64,000 nt of DNA from Eubacteriales bacterium (GTDB lineage Bacteria; Bacillota; Clostridia; Lachnospirales; Lachnospiraceae). The notes under the pieces were generated by a model. It was not told the origin of the DNA. It saw only the letters and a program-made list of their open reading frames with translations, and ran no database searches. Location of the stretch: the NCBI GenBank assembly GCA_030539395.1, contig JAUNSC010000014.1, forward strand, positions 16,721 through 80,720, read 5' to 3'. Shown piece after piece: positions 15,645-24,382 of this stretch. A program made the position numbers and the translations under genes. The stretch's first letter is position 1; each line of letters opens with the position of its first letter.

Positions 15645-18068
15645 ATGATATGGCCTTTTGAAAATGACACCAGCGGCATAACTAAGAAGCTGGCGAAAAA
15701 CAGCTTGAAGTCTGGAAAAATGAGAAACATTTTGATTATCCTGACGATTTCACTTTCTATTGCACTAATGTCTGGGCTGGCGCTCTATGTCGCCTCCATG
15801 CAGACCGCAAATAATCGGCAGTTGGAAAATGTGCAGCAGGTATTTTTTTATGACATTACAAAACAGCAATGTGATACACTTCGGCAGGACAATCGGATTT
15901 CAGAAATGAGGGTCACAAAGTACGGTAAACGTTCCGAAATAGAAAACTATGTAATTTGGCCAATGTATATTGAACAATCCGAGGGGAAAATTCAAAGTGC
16001 AAAGATTTCCGAGGGACAATACCCGTCGGCCGAAAACGAGGTTGCTGTTGATGTATCTTACTTGGAACGGATTGGAGAAAACCTCGAAATTGGCGATACA
16101 GTTTCGTTTTCTTTTTATGACGGGACACAGGAATCCTTTGTGCTTTCTGGTCTTACAGACACAGGATCTACTTCTGATGTGTACCCGGTTTATTTCTCTG
16201 AACAATATGCGGAAACCGGAAGTCAACTGAAAGACACTTTGTTTGTTGCCGCTACACAGATACACGAAGCAAAAAGCATGACACCAGATGAATTTCTTGA
16301 TACCATTCATGCAATCGGAGCGGATTGCGGCATTGACCGTCCGAGTATTGGAGAAAACAGCGCTTTTGTCCAGTCCTTGACCTTTAATCCAAAAAATATG
16401 CTGATTGCCGTTTGTATTGGTCTCGTAGTCCTGTTTGCTGGTGTGGTGGTAATATACAGTATTTTCTATATCTCCATCATTAATCGTATTCAATATTTTG
16501 GACAGTTAAGAACAATCGGAACAACTGGGAAACAGATTAAAAGAATCGTCAAACGAGAAGGTACGTTACTATTCTGCGTAGGCGCTCCATTAGGGTTAGC
16601 TATTGGTTCAATTTTTGCATGGATGCTTAATTCCCAGGGTTGGTCATGGATAAACTTTGCTATTTGGGGCAGCTTGATTCTCTTATTAGAGTATGTAGCC
16701 ATTCTATATTCCATAAGTAAACCAGCTAAAATTGCAAGCCAAGTGTCGCCTATTGAAGCGTATAAAACAAAAGGGGTTTTACAAAACTGTAAGACACCGA
16801 AGCACCTGTTCAGAAAGATTACTCCTTTTTCAATGGCAAAAATGAACACTTCCCGCAATAGAAAAAAGTTCCTTATGACGTCTTTCTCTCTGGCGATCAG
16901 TGGTATTATCTTTATGGTTGGCGCTACCTTTTTGACCTCCTTTAGTCAGGAAGCGTATGCTCGAAACGGAATTATGGAACATGGTGAAGTTAGGATTTAT
17001 TTATCAGAAAATGCCGCACAAGTAAATGAGCATGGATATGCAGGAGTACAGATCAACAATCCGCTCAATGATACTTTTATGCAGCAAATTTCTCAAGTAG
17101 ACGGAGTAAAACAAATTATACCTTTTGAGAAGCTGTACTGCACATTTGAATATAATAGCCGCCGCGATGATGATTTTATTGTTCCATTTACAGAAGAAGA
17201 ATTTACACATCTATCAAAGTACATGGAAACAAAGGACAGGAGTTATTCGGATATTGTAAAAAACAAGGAAATCTTTGTCTTAAAGAATGACGCTGTGGAA
17301 GAAATATACGGCTGGAAATTCCAACCCGGAGATACTATAAAATTTGAATGGTTTGACGGTACAGAATATCGTGAAGATGTATTTACCATTGGCGGAGAGA
17401 TTACAAGTGAAAAAGCATATGGCGACTCGGCTTGCTTTACTGCTCTCGGTGTATCTGGATGGTTTTTAGCACCTGACGATCTCGTTCATACGATGTTGCC
17501 AGAAGGCTGCAATATCAATTCAGAGTTACTTCTCTCGACTGAATGGGATTCTAAAGAAGCAGAGATAACGCAACAGTTGAATACGATTATTGATGACTCG
17601 GAAGATTTGCAAATGCGTACTTTGAGGGATTCCATCAATAGCAAGGCGGGAATGTATAACACACTTTTAACCTCTATCATTGGCATTAGCATTTTTATTA
17701 TGATGTTCAGCCTAATTAGCCTTATCAATACTCTGGTGACAAATATTATGACCCGAAAGCAGGAATTGTCTGTTTTACAGTCTATTGGAATGACAAAGCG
17801 ACAGCTTAATAACATGGTTCAGTATGAAGCCGGAATGATTGCTGTTTGGAACATCATTATCACTTTGTTAGCAGGCGGATTCTTAGGGGTTATGCTTATT
17901 CGGGGCCTGAACAGTATTGGTATGAATTATTTAAACTGGATTTATCCGATATGGTTTGCGCTCTTGTATGCTGTTGTTGTTATCGTCATGCCAGCGATTA
18001 TTACAAAGGCGTCAATCTATCTTCTCCAAAAAAGATCCATTGTAGAGAGATTACGGGAAATTGAATAA
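15645..18068 (+). CDS. FtsX-type ABC transporter permease
   Basis: The 807-residue permease holds two FtsX repeats. TM1 at about 28-48 is followed by a ~200-residue extracellular domain and three helices (about 270-365). A second helix near 410 precedes another large extracellular domain (~430-690) and three more helices (about 690-790). RTIGTTGKQIKRIV and QSIGMTKRQLNNMV are the paired cytoplasmic coupling motifs. Total helix number looks nearer 8 than the 10 of classic BceB, so it may be a MacB-like or VEX-like variant. It should act with the ATPase in sensing or removing cell-envelope antibiotics. Confidence 0.85.
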   Translation: MIWPFENDTSGITKKLAKNSLKSGKMRNILIILTISLSIALMSGLALYVASMQTANNRQLENVQQVFFYDITKQQCDTLRQDNRISEMRVTKYGKRSEIENYVIWPMYIEQSEGKIQSAKISEGQYPSAENEVAVDVSYLERIGENLEIGDTVSFSFYDGTQESFVLSGLTDTGSTSDVYPVYFSEQYAETGSQLKDTLFVAATQIHEAKSMTPDEFLDTIHAIGADCGIDRPSIGENSAFVQSLTFNPKNMLIAVCIGLVVLFAGVVVIYSIFYISIINRIQYFGQLRTIGTTGKQIKRIVKREGTLLFCVGAPLGLAIGSIFAWMLNSQGWSWINFAIWGSLILLLEYVAILYSISKPAKIASQVSPIEAYKTKGVLQNCKTPKHLFRKITPFSMAKMNTSRNRKKFLMTSFSLAISGIIFMVGATFLTSFSQEAYARNGIMEHGEVRIYLSENAAQVNEHGYAGVQINNPLNDTFMQQISQVDGVKQIIPFEKLYCTFEYNSRRDDDFIVPFTEEEFTHLSKYMETKDRSYSDIVKNKEIFVLKNDAVEEIYGWKFQPGDTIKFEWFDGTEYREDVFTIGGEITSEKAYGDSACFTALGVSGWFLAPDDLVHTMLPEGCNINSELLLSTEWDSKEAEITQQLNTIIDDSEDLQMRTLRDSINSKAGMYNTLLTSIIGISIFIMMFSLISLINTLVTNIMTRKQELSVLQSIGMTKRQLNNMVQYEAGMIAVWNIIITLLAGGFLGVMLIRGLNSIGMNYLNWIYPIWFALLYAVVVIVMPAIITKASIYLLQKRSIVERLREIE

Positions 18069-18127
18069 GCGGCTTGTATGCAGTGTGGAGTTTTTCGACA
18101 TCTCTGCTGACCTAAAATGCGTGAATA

Positions 18128-18196
18128 CGCAAAAATATCCAGTAGCACTTGCAATGTCGGTTGAAACGTTGTATAATTCTAATGGATATTTTTGCG
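18128..18196 (+). promoter_or_regulatory. Promoter flanked by a 13-bp perfect inverted repeat
   Basis: TTGCAA (18149-18154), 17-bp spacer, TATAAT (18172-18177). It is bracketed by CGCAAAAATATCC (18128-18140) and GGATATTTTTGCG (18184-18196), a perfect inverted repeat that extends imperfectly outward. This could be a looping operator or the ends of a tiny inverted element. Confidence 0.6.
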
Positions 18197-18234
18197 GAAA
18201 CTCGCAATAATGTTTAGTAGAGGAGGCGCAAGAT

Positions 18235-19488
18235 ATGGAGATTAAAAGAGACACTTATCTAAATAAACTCATTAGCAAAAGAAACAATGGTCTTATTAAG
18301 GTGGTGACAGGAGTACGCAGATGTGGAAAATCCTATTTATTGTTCACTCTGTTTAAGAATTATTTGCTTTCTGCGGGGACAGATGAACAATACATCATTG
18401 AGATTGCCTTTGACGCCTTTGAAAACAGACAGTTTCGTGATCCGGATGTGTTGTACCCATACCTTAAAGAGAAGATTCAAGGCGATGATATGTACTATGT
18501 GCTATTAGATGAGGTACAGCTTCTGGGTGAGTTTGAAGCAGTTCTGAACAGTCTGATTCGCATGAAAAATGTGGATGTGTATGTAACAGGAAGTAATGCA
18601 AAATTCTTGTCTAAGGATGTGATTACAGAGTTCCGTGGCCGTGGGGATGAGGTTCATATGTACCCGCTGAGTTTTGCTGAGTTTATGTCTGTTTATCCAG
18701 GCACGAAGCAAGACGGTTGGAATGAGTATATGATTTACGGTGGACTGCCGTTGGTACTCAGCTTTCAGACCCAGGAAGAAAAAATCACTTTTTTGAAGTC
18801 GCTATTTGAGGAAACATATATTTCAGATATTGTCGGAAGGCATAAGATCCGCAACCGTGCAGAACTGGAGGAGCTTCTGAATGTCCTTTCTTCTGCCATC
18901 GGTTCCCTCACAAATCCATCAAAGCTTTCTGCAACCTTCAAAAGTGTTAAGCAAAAGACGATCAGCAAGACAACCATAAAGAACTATCTTGATTACCTGA
19001 TGGATTCATTTTTGATAGACAGTGCAGTTAGGTATGACATCAAGGGGAAGAAGTATATTGATACGCCCGTAAAATATTATTTTACCGACATGGGACTTCG
19101 CAACGCACGGCTTAATTTCCGTCAGCTAGAAGAGACCCATACCATGGAGAATATCATCTTTAATGAGTTGAAAATTCGTGGATTCAATGTGGATGTAGGT
19201 GTTGTGACGATTAACAGCACGAATGGGAAAGGAAATGGTATACGAAAACAGCTGGAAATTGACTTCGTATGCAACAAAGGTTCCAAGCGCTATTACATTC
19301 AATCTGCCTATGCCATTCCAGACCAGGCAAAGATGGAACAGGAACAGCGAAGCCTGGTAATGACGGGTGATTTCTTCAAAAAAATTATTATTACAAAAGA
19401 TGCACCGGCATCTTATTACAATGATGATGGTGTGTTGATCATGAGCATTTACGACTTTCTGCTAAATTCGGACAGTTTGGAGATGTAA
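18235..19488 (+). CDS. AAA ATPase with C-terminal DUF4143
   Basis: The 417-residue protein has Walker A GVRRCGKS (26-33), Walker B YYVLLDEVQLL, a sensor VTGSNAKFLS, and a C-terminal DUF4143-type half (GGLPLVLS, KLSATFKSVKQKTISKTTIK, then a nuclease-like IDFVCNKGSKRYYIQ stretch). The family is common in Bacteroidetes and Firmicutes and on mobile elements; its true role is unknown. It starts behind GAGGAGG and appears monocistronic with its own promoter. The EIDFVxN-K spacing suggests a PD-(D/E)xK-like fold. Confidence 0.8.
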   Translation: MEIKRDTYLNKLISKRNNGLIKVVTGVRRCGKSYLLFTLFKNYLLSAGTDEQYIIEIAFDAFENRQFRDPDVLYPYLKEKIQGDDMYYVLLDEVQLLGEFEAVLNSLIRMKNVDVYVTGSNAKFLSKDVITEFRGRGDEVHMYPLSFAEFMSVYPGTKQDGWNEYMIYGGLPLVLSFQTQEEKITFLKSLFEETYISDIVGRHKIRNRAELEELLNVLSSAIGSLTNPSKLSATFKSVKQKTISKTTIKNYLDYLMDSFLIDSAVRYDIKGKKYIDTPVKYYFTDMGLRNARLNFRQLEETHTMENIIFNELKIRGFNVDVGVVTINSTNGKGNGIRKQLEIDFVCNKGSKRYYIQSAYAIPDQAKMEQEQRSLVMTGDFFKKIIITKDAPASYYNDDGVLIMSIYDFLLNSDSLEM

Positions 19489-19616
19489 ATACGAGGGAAA
19501 GGAAATAAAAGGCTTTTGCTGAGTTGCGACGGTAAAAAGTTGATTGGGGGTAAAATTCTAATCTGTTCATTGCGGTGATAAGCATGGGGCTCATTTTGCC
19601 AAATTGTTGCCAACTC

Positions 19617-19737
19617 TTGAAAAACAGGAACAGATATGCTATACTGCTTATATCAGTATCAGTAATTGCTTTCGAGCGATTAGAGTTTTTCCGGTTACAC
19701 AGTGTCTGAGAGTATATACTTTCAGGCACTTTTTTTG
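19617..19737 (+). ncRNA. Leader cassette copy A: promoter, ~80-nt RNA, intrinsic terminator
   Basis: TTGAAA (19617-19622), 17-bp spacer, TATACT (19640-19645), conserved start region CTTATATCAGTATCAG, then stem AGTGTCTGA (19701-19709) with TCAGGCACT (19722-19730) and seven T. Copies B (40037) and C (53815) share spacing, start region and the AGTGTC...GGCACTTTTTTTGTTT terminator. It could be a small RNA or an attenuator for the methylase/ligA operon. Confidence 0.65.
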
Positions 19738-19839
19738 TTTCTTCTGCTTCTTTTCCAAGAAGCACAGAATGGGGAGTCCGGAGGCATGAGCCCTCCGCCC
19801 ATCTGCTACAATTTCATATCAGGCCCTCGGGCAATAAAG

Positions 19840-19876
19840 GCACTCAGAGAATTTCGGTTCTTTGGGTGCTTTTTTT
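19840..19876 (+). terminator. Second terminator in the leader of the methylase/ligA operon
   Basis: A 12-bp stem (19840-19851 with 19858-19869, two wobble pairs) with loop TTTCGG is followed by seven T. It comes before the first gene of the operon, so read-through or antitermination would be needed from promoter A. Confidence 0.75.
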
Positions 19877-19885
19877 ATATAGATC

Positions 19886-19925
19886 GGAGCTTTTGCGGCT
19901 CCCCCAATCTTTGTTCCGGGGAGCC
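19886..19925 (+). promoter_or_regulatory. Mutually exclusive hairpins before the first gene of the operon
   Basis: GGAGC (19886-19890) can pair with GCTCC (19898-19902). Alternatively GGCTCCCC (19897-19904) can pair with GGGGAGCC (19918-19925) ahead of TTTC. The two share bases, an attenuator-like arrangement. Confidence 0.45.
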
Positions 19926-19983
19926 TTTCGGCATACCCGTGTATATAGATAAAACCACGCAGGAATGCAGAAAGGAAATGCCT

Positions 19984-20355
19984 ATGATTCTTTATTTGAG
20001 TGCCAGAACTACCGTCAAGGATCTGATGATTGACTATATTGAGGTGGAACTGGTAAACGGAGAAACCATATCCCTTAATTGGGATGAGAGTGATATTGGG
20101 CGTACTGGCGACGGTTTCAGCGCCCGGTACAAAGGGGTGTATTTTGGAGAGGTCTATGCCAATGGCAGACTGGAGCAGCTGCAGGATATGAAAATAACCG
20201 ATATCGGTTTGTATTCTGAAAGCGATACTCCTCTCAATATCTGTATCACTTTAATGGAGTTTGAAGACGATGGCAGACGACTGGCGTTTGAAACTCCAAA
20301 TTTACATGGAAACATTGTTTGTCAGAACGAAAGTGGTGAGGTGATCGCATGTTGA
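19984..20355 (+). CDS. Conserved-type hypothetical protein
   Basis: The 123-residue protein is not recognised. It is acidic and beta-rich (YIEVELVNGETISLNWDES ... GVYFGEVYANGRLEQL ... NICITLMEFEDDGRR). ATG 19984 is chosen because GAAAGG lies 7-8 bases upstream; the frame continues upstream through the leader and is not coding there. It is the first gene after the leader cassette and overlaps the next gene by 7 bases. Confidence 0.6.
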   Translation: MILYLSARTTVKDLMIDYIEVELVNGETISLNWDESDIGRTGDGFSARYKGVYFGEVYANGRLEQLQDMKITDIGLYSESDTPLNICITLMEFEDDGRRLAFETPNLHGNIVCQNESGEVIAC

Positions 20356-20669
20356 AAAGCGGAAACTATATCGCCGAACACGATAACGGAATATTTGACC
20401 AATACCGGATTGTTATGTCCGTAAAGGAAACGAAGAGGTCATATATTTTTGAATTGCTTGAGTATGTAAGCCGGTATAGTCCGGCACAGATGGACAGGCT
20501 GTTCGACAAAAGTAAGCGGGTCCTGATTTCAAAGTTCAAGTGCGGCCATGCAATGCACATATGGAGTGACCATGACTTTACACTTTATCCATATCAAGCC
20601 GGGATTCCGTTTCATTTTGAGCGGGTCAATGAAGGCGGCAGTGCGGAAGGAAGTGGCGTCTATGGGTAA
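20349..20669 (+). CDS. Hypothetical protein
   Basis: A 106-residue unrecognised protein with a basic middle (DRLFDKSKRVLISKFKCGH) and a Gly/Ser-rich end. It overlaps the previous gene by 7 bases and the methylase-like gene by 8, showing tight translational coupling in the operon. No domain is recognised. Confidence 0.55.
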   Translation: MLKSGNYIAEHDNGIFDQYRIVMSVKETKRSYIFELLEYVSRYSPAQMDRLFDKSKRVLISKFKCGHAMHIWSDHDFTLYPYQAGIPFHFERVNEGGSAEGSGVYG

Positions 20670-21372
20670 GAAAAAAACATACAGGGGCGAGTTGGTTGAT
20701 GAAATCAGAGGTCTGGGGCAGTCACAAGGGTTGAATCATGTCTTCACTACTTTTTTGGAGGTTGCAGCAACCTGTATCTCTGCAGAGATGGATCCGTCAA
20801 ACGCAGAAGAACGCGAGAAGCGGTATGAGGAAATGGCATCTGCTATGGATCCTAAAACCCTCAACTGCTATGCACATATGCTCGCTCTGCTTGCGCTTGC
20901 TATTCATGAGCATGAGGAGGATCCCTGCGACATTCTTGGCAGTATCTATCATGAGCTTCGCTTAAATAACGAGTGGAACGGACAGTATTTCACTCCCGAT
21001 AATATTTGCCGGATGATGGCACAGCTTGTGAACCCAGTGGATGAGCGTCCTGAAGCGGAAGATCCCATCATGATCAACGAGCCTACTTGCGGTTCGGGTA
21101 CGATGGTGATTGGTGCAGTATGGGCCATGAAGCAGAAAGATTTCGATTTTCGGCACAAGAGTTTTTTTGTTGCCCAGGATATTGACATCCGCTGTGTGTG
21201 GATGGCATATATCCAGCTCAGTCTGTATGGAATTCCGGCGGTGGTCATTCATGGCGACACCTTAGCAATGAAAGAATGGTCCCGGTGGTACACTCCGTTG
21301 GCGTCTGTTCCTTTCATAAAAAGAGAATGCACTCTCAATAGCACAGAGAAAGGGGCGGCGACAAGTGGATAA
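20662..21372 (+). CDS. Short N-6 adenine DNA methylase-like protein lacking the NPPY motif
   Basis: The 236-residue product has the HsdM-type N-terminal signature GQYFTPDNICRMM and the SAM-binding motif NEPTCGSGTMVIGA (normally DPACGSG), then FVAQDIDIRCVWMAYIQLSLYG. It stops soon after HGDTLAMKEW and has no NPPF/Y catalytic motif. Without it, base methylation is unlikely; it may bind SAM or DNA, or need a partner. ATG 20662 follows GGAAGG; the longer frame to 20548 overlaps the preceding gene. It lies two genes upstream of small proteins leading to ligA. Confidence 0.75.
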   Translation: MGKKKTYRGELVDEIRGLGQSQGLNHVFTTFLEVAATCISAEMDPSNAEEREKRYEEMASAMDPKTLNCYAHMLALLALAIHEHEEDPCDILGSIYHELRLNNEWNGQYFTPDNICRMMAQLVNPVDERPEAEDPIMINEPTCGSGTMVIGAVWAMKQKDFDFRHKSFFVAQDIDIRCVWMAYIQLSLYGIPAVVIHGDTLAMKEWSRWYTPLASVPFIKRECTLNSTEKGAATSG

Positions 21373-21835
21373 TACAGAAAAATCTTTGGACCATTTGACC
21401 TTTGCTGATCTGCGAGTCCATTACGGAACCGGACGTGCTTTTCTGATCAGACAGGAGTATAGAAGGAATGTTTACGGCTACCGAAAAGGCGTTAAGACAG
21501 ATCTGGGAGACCTGGAGGAAAAAGATTGGATACAGCTGGCCACGGGTTTGATTCAAAAAAGCGGAGAGCAACAGCTGCAGAAAAATCTGTTGGAATGGGA
21601 GCAGGAGCATAATTATTGCAATAGTTCCCCCAAAGAGATGGAGATGACTGCACTGGAACTTCACATGGCCAGAATTTTTGATGATCCGCTCTGGGTGGCC
21701 TATATCCCGTTCAACCGCAAGTATCGGCCGGAGGTTCTGGAGTCTGCCAGACTGGTATGGGTTCAAACAGAATGCTGCGGGATACCCGGCAAATTACACA
21801 GGAGCAGCTGGATCAGTCTGCCGGAAACGCTTTAG
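21365..21835 (+). CDS. Hypothetical protein
   Basis: A 156-residue unrecognised protein, GTG start, overlapping the methylase-like stop by 8 bases. It is charged and helical in the first half (LRVHYGTGRAFLIRQEYRRN ... DWIQLATGLIQKSGEQQ). Two cysteines near the end (TECCG) are the only notable residues. Confidence 0.5.
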   Translation: MDNTEKSLDHLTFADLRVHYGTGRAFLIRQEYRRNVYGYRKGVKTDLGDLEEKDWIQLATGLIQKSGEQQLQKNLLEWEQEHNYCNSSPKEMEMTALELHMARIFDDPLWVAYIPFNRKYRPEVLESARLVWVQTECCGIPGKLHRSSWISLPETL

Positions 21836-21912
21836 GGATTACATGCCCGATATGCGGCCGGTGTTCCCAGTTTCAGGTCTGCGCGCCCAAGGAGGTGAGC
21901 GGAAATGGATAA
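21772..21912 (+). CDS. Small 46-residue protein with a CPxCGxC motif
   Basis: An ATG-initiated frame overlaps the end of the previous gene in a different frame and ends at a stop overlapping the next ATG (ATGGATAA). It encodes MLRDTRQITQEQLDQSAG and then ITCPICGRCSQFQVCAPKE. The cysteine cluster looks like a partial zinc ribbon. No strong ribosome site is visible. It could also be the frame-shifted end of the 21365 gene. Confidence 0.4.
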   Translation: MLRDTRQITQEQLDQSAGNALGITCPICGRCSQFQVCAPKEVSGNG

Positions 21913-22087
21913 GCTGTTTATCATTGTAAAAGGCGGCAGGGTAGAAGAAATCTACAGCACAAAAACAGAAAATGAGCTGTATGCGGAAATTCTTGATTTT
22001 GACTCAATGGAACGGACGGAAGAGATGGAAAAAGATCTTCAGTTCCGGTATGAGGCGATTCGGGAATTGATGTACAGAATTGACTGA
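21905..22087 (+). CDS. Small acidic hypothetical protein
   Basis: A 60-residue protein (MDKLFIIVKGGRVEEIYSTK ... YEAIRELMYRID) with an AAGGAGGTGAG site just upstream. It is 13 bases before the LigA start. The pattern (a short strand, then helices) is often seen in small element proteins, but no family is recognised. Confidence 0.6.
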   Translation: MDKLFIIVKGGRVEEIYSTKTENELYAEILDFDSMERTEEMEKDLQFRYEAIRELMYRID

Positions 22088-22100
22088 AAGGAGAATGCAC

Positions 22101-24071
22101 ATGAGTGCGAAATATAAAACAAACCATGAGCGTATGCTTGAGCTGATCGAGCAGCTCACAAAGGCAGATATTGCCTATTATCGGGATGATAATCCCATTA
22201 TGACAGACCGGGATTACGATATCCTGATGGACGAATTGAAAGACATTGAGAGCCGAACCGGGTTGGTTCTTTCCGGTTCCCCGACCCAAAAGGTGTCTGG
22301 AGAAATATTGGAAAGCCTGGCCGAGGTACGCCACAGCAAACCTATGCTTTCAGCGGATAAAACAAAATCTGTTGAGGATCTGGTGAAGTTTGCTGCCAAA
22401 CAGCCGGTGCTGATAAGCTGGAAAATGGACGGTCTGACACTGGTACTTCGTTATGAACACGGAGAACTGGTTCAGGCGATCACCCGCGGGCGTGAAGGGA
22501 TCATTGGTGAGGATGTAACACATACGGTGCGCACGTTTCTCAATGTGCCTCTGACCATACCCACCAAAGATTCGTTTGAGGTCCGGGGTGAGGGCGTCAT
22601 CTCATGGGCAAACTTTGAGAAAATCAATTCCGGTCTGGAGGAGCCCTATACTCACCCGAGAAATCTCGCATCCGGCAGCACGCGTAAGCTCGACGCCGGC
22701 GAAGCTAAAAAGCGATTGCTTGAGTTTTGGGCATTTGAGCTTGTGAGCGATTATCTGGAGCCGGAGAGTAAGCTTGCTCAGCAGCAGTTTTTGGTACATA
22801 ACGGTTTTTCTGTTGTGCCCTATATCTATCTGGATGCGATTCACGATGAAACAATGGTGCGTGATGCAATTTCTGCTATGGATCCGAAGAAGTTCCCTTA
22901 CCCGGTAGACGGAATTATCATGGAATATGATGATGTTGCCTACGGAAAAGGTCTGGGAGCCACAGGGCATCATGAAAACCGTTTGATTGCATTGAAGTGG
23001 GAAGATGAACTGTATGAAACCACATTCATTGGTCTGGATGTGGCAGTCACTCGCACTGGGATGGTCAGTCTGACAGGCATCTTTGAGCCGGTGTCTATTG
23101 ACGGCACTCAAGTCAGCCGGGCGTATCTGCATAACTACGAGAATTATCTGGACCTTGCATTAGGGCGTGGTGATAAGATCCGCGTGTATAAGGCGAACAT
23201 GATCATTCCGCAGATTGCAGAGAACCTTAATAAGACCGGAACCTGCTGTGTTCCGCTCAATTGTCCCTGCTGTGGCAAGATGCTGAGTTTCCGGAAAAGC
23301 AGCGGCGGTATTCGCCAGCTGTTCTGTGAAAATCCGCATTGTTCTGCCAAACTGGTGCGAAAATTTGTCCACTTTTGTGAGAAAACGAGGATGAATATCG
23401 AGGGCCTGTCGGAAAAAACTCTGGAGCAGTTTGTAAGTCATGGCTGGATTCGGACGTTTGCAGATCTTTATGCGCTGGATCAACACCGTGATGAGATTAT
23501 CCAGACGGAAGGCTTTGGGGAGAAATCCTTTGAGCGTCTGCAGGCATCCATTGAGAAAAGCCGCCATTGCACGTTGGCAAAATTTATTGCAGGCTTGGGT
23601 ATTCCCATGGTGGGAAGACATGCCGGGCGTGATTTGGACAGCTATTTCCATGGATCGTGGGAAGCGTTTGAACAGGCGATTCAGGATGGCTTCGACTTCA
23701 CACAGCTTCCTGATTTCGGCGGGACGATGCACAACAACATTTATACATGGTATGCGGATACAGAGGAAGAAAAACTCTGGCGCCCGCTGCTTGAAAAAAT
23801 TGAATTTGAAAAGGAGAATTTTGATATGAATACAAATACAGCGAATCCCTTCTACGGCAAGACCGTAGTGGCAACCGGCAAACTGGAGAATTACACCCGT
23901 GACGGCATCCAGATGAAGCTGATGCAGCTGGGGGCAAAACCGGCAAGCTCGGTGACGAAAAAGACCGATTATCTGATTGTTGGTGAAAAGGCCGGCAGTA
24001 AGCTTACGAAAGCGCAGCAGCTCGGTATCAAGACGCTGACAGAGGAAGAATTTGAGGCAATGCTGGCGTAA
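22101..24071 (+). CDS. ligA: NAD-dependent DNA ligase
   Basis: The 656-residue enzyme has the full LigA layout: N-terminal Ia domain, adenylation domain with the active-site Lys108 in KMDG, GEDVTHTVRTF, and HPRNLASGSTRKLD. An OB fold, a four-cysteine zinc finger (CPCC and ENPHC) and helix-hairpin-helix repeats (LIAGLGIPMVGRHAG) follow. A C-terminal BRCT domain runs from about 585 (FYGKTVVATGKLENYTRDG). It seals nicks in an NAD-dependent way. ATG 22101 is chosen for AAAGGAG 7 bases upstream. A ligase in such an element must be additional to the chromosomal one. Confidence 0.95.
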   Translation: MSAKYKTNHERMLELIEQLTKADIAYYRDDNPIMTDRDYDILMDELKDIESRTGLVLSGSPTQKVSGEILESLAEVRHSKPMLSADKTKSVEDLVKFAAKQPVLISWKMDGLTLVLRYEHGELVQAITRGREGIIGEDVTHTVRTFLNVPLTIPTKDSFEVRGEGVISWANFEKINSGLEEPYTHPRNLASGSTRKLDAGEAKKRLLEFWAFELVSDYLEPESKLAQQQFLVHNGFSVVPYIYLDAIHDETMVRDAISAMDPKKFPYPVDGIIMEYDDVAYGKGLGATGHHENRLIALKWEDELYETTFIGLDVAVTRTGMVSLTGIFEPVSIDGTQVSRAYLHNYENYLDLALGRGDKIRVYKANMIIPQIAENLNKTGTCCVPLNCPCCGKMLSFRKSSGGIRQLFCENPHCSAKLVRKFVHFCEKTRMNIEGLSEKTLEQFVSHGWIRTFADLYALDQHRDEIIQTEGFGEKSFERLQASIEKSRHCTLAKFIAGLGIPMVGRHAGRDLDSYFHGSWEAFEQAIQDGFDFTQLPDFGGTMHNNIYTWYADTEEEKLWRPLLEKIEFEKENFDMNTNTANPFYGKTVVATGKLENYTRDGIQMKLMQLGAKPASSVTKKTDYLIVGEKAGSKLTKAQQLGIKTLTEEEFEAMLA

Positions 24072-24090
24072 ATTCGCCGGAATAACAGTG

Positions 24091-24117
24091 GCGGGGCAGA
24101 TTTTCTGCTCCGCTTTT
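24091..24117 (+). terminator. Terminator after ligA
   Basis: GCGGGGCAGA (24091-24100) pairs with TCTGCTCCGC (24104-24113, one G-T) followed by TTTT. The next gene starts at 24143 with no visible promoter between, so it is an intra-operon terminator. Confidence 0.7.
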
Positions 24118-24142
24118 CACTTTTTATAGAAAGGAAAAGAAG

Positions 24143-24382
24143 ATGAATCCAAAATATCGCTGTCCTGCTTGCGGAGCAGAAAGCTTTGAGGTGACAGCTC
24201 ATGTCACGCAGGACTGGAAGATCGACTGTAACGGAACCTTTCTGGAATCTCTAAATGAGTGCGTGGAGGTTACGCATTATCCTGATGAGAATGACATCTG
24301 GGATTGTGCCAATTGTGGCTTCAGCGTAGCGGGATGTGAGTTCCGAAATCAGTCTGAAAGACAGAAAGGGGCGACAACATGA
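24143..24382 (+). CDS. Small zinc-ribbon protein
   Basis: A 79-residue protein with two CxxC knuckles, CPAC near the N-terminus (YRCPACGAES) and CANC later (DIWDCANCGFSV). The spacing suits one zinc. Between them are acidic residues. It overlaps the next gene by four bases (ATGA). The role is unknown; such ribbons in phage and element operons often bind nucleic acid or protein. Confidence 0.7.
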   Translation: MNPKYRCPACGAESFEVTAHVTQDWKIDCNGTFLESLNECVEVTHYPDENDIWDCANCGFSVAGCEFRNQSERQKGATT

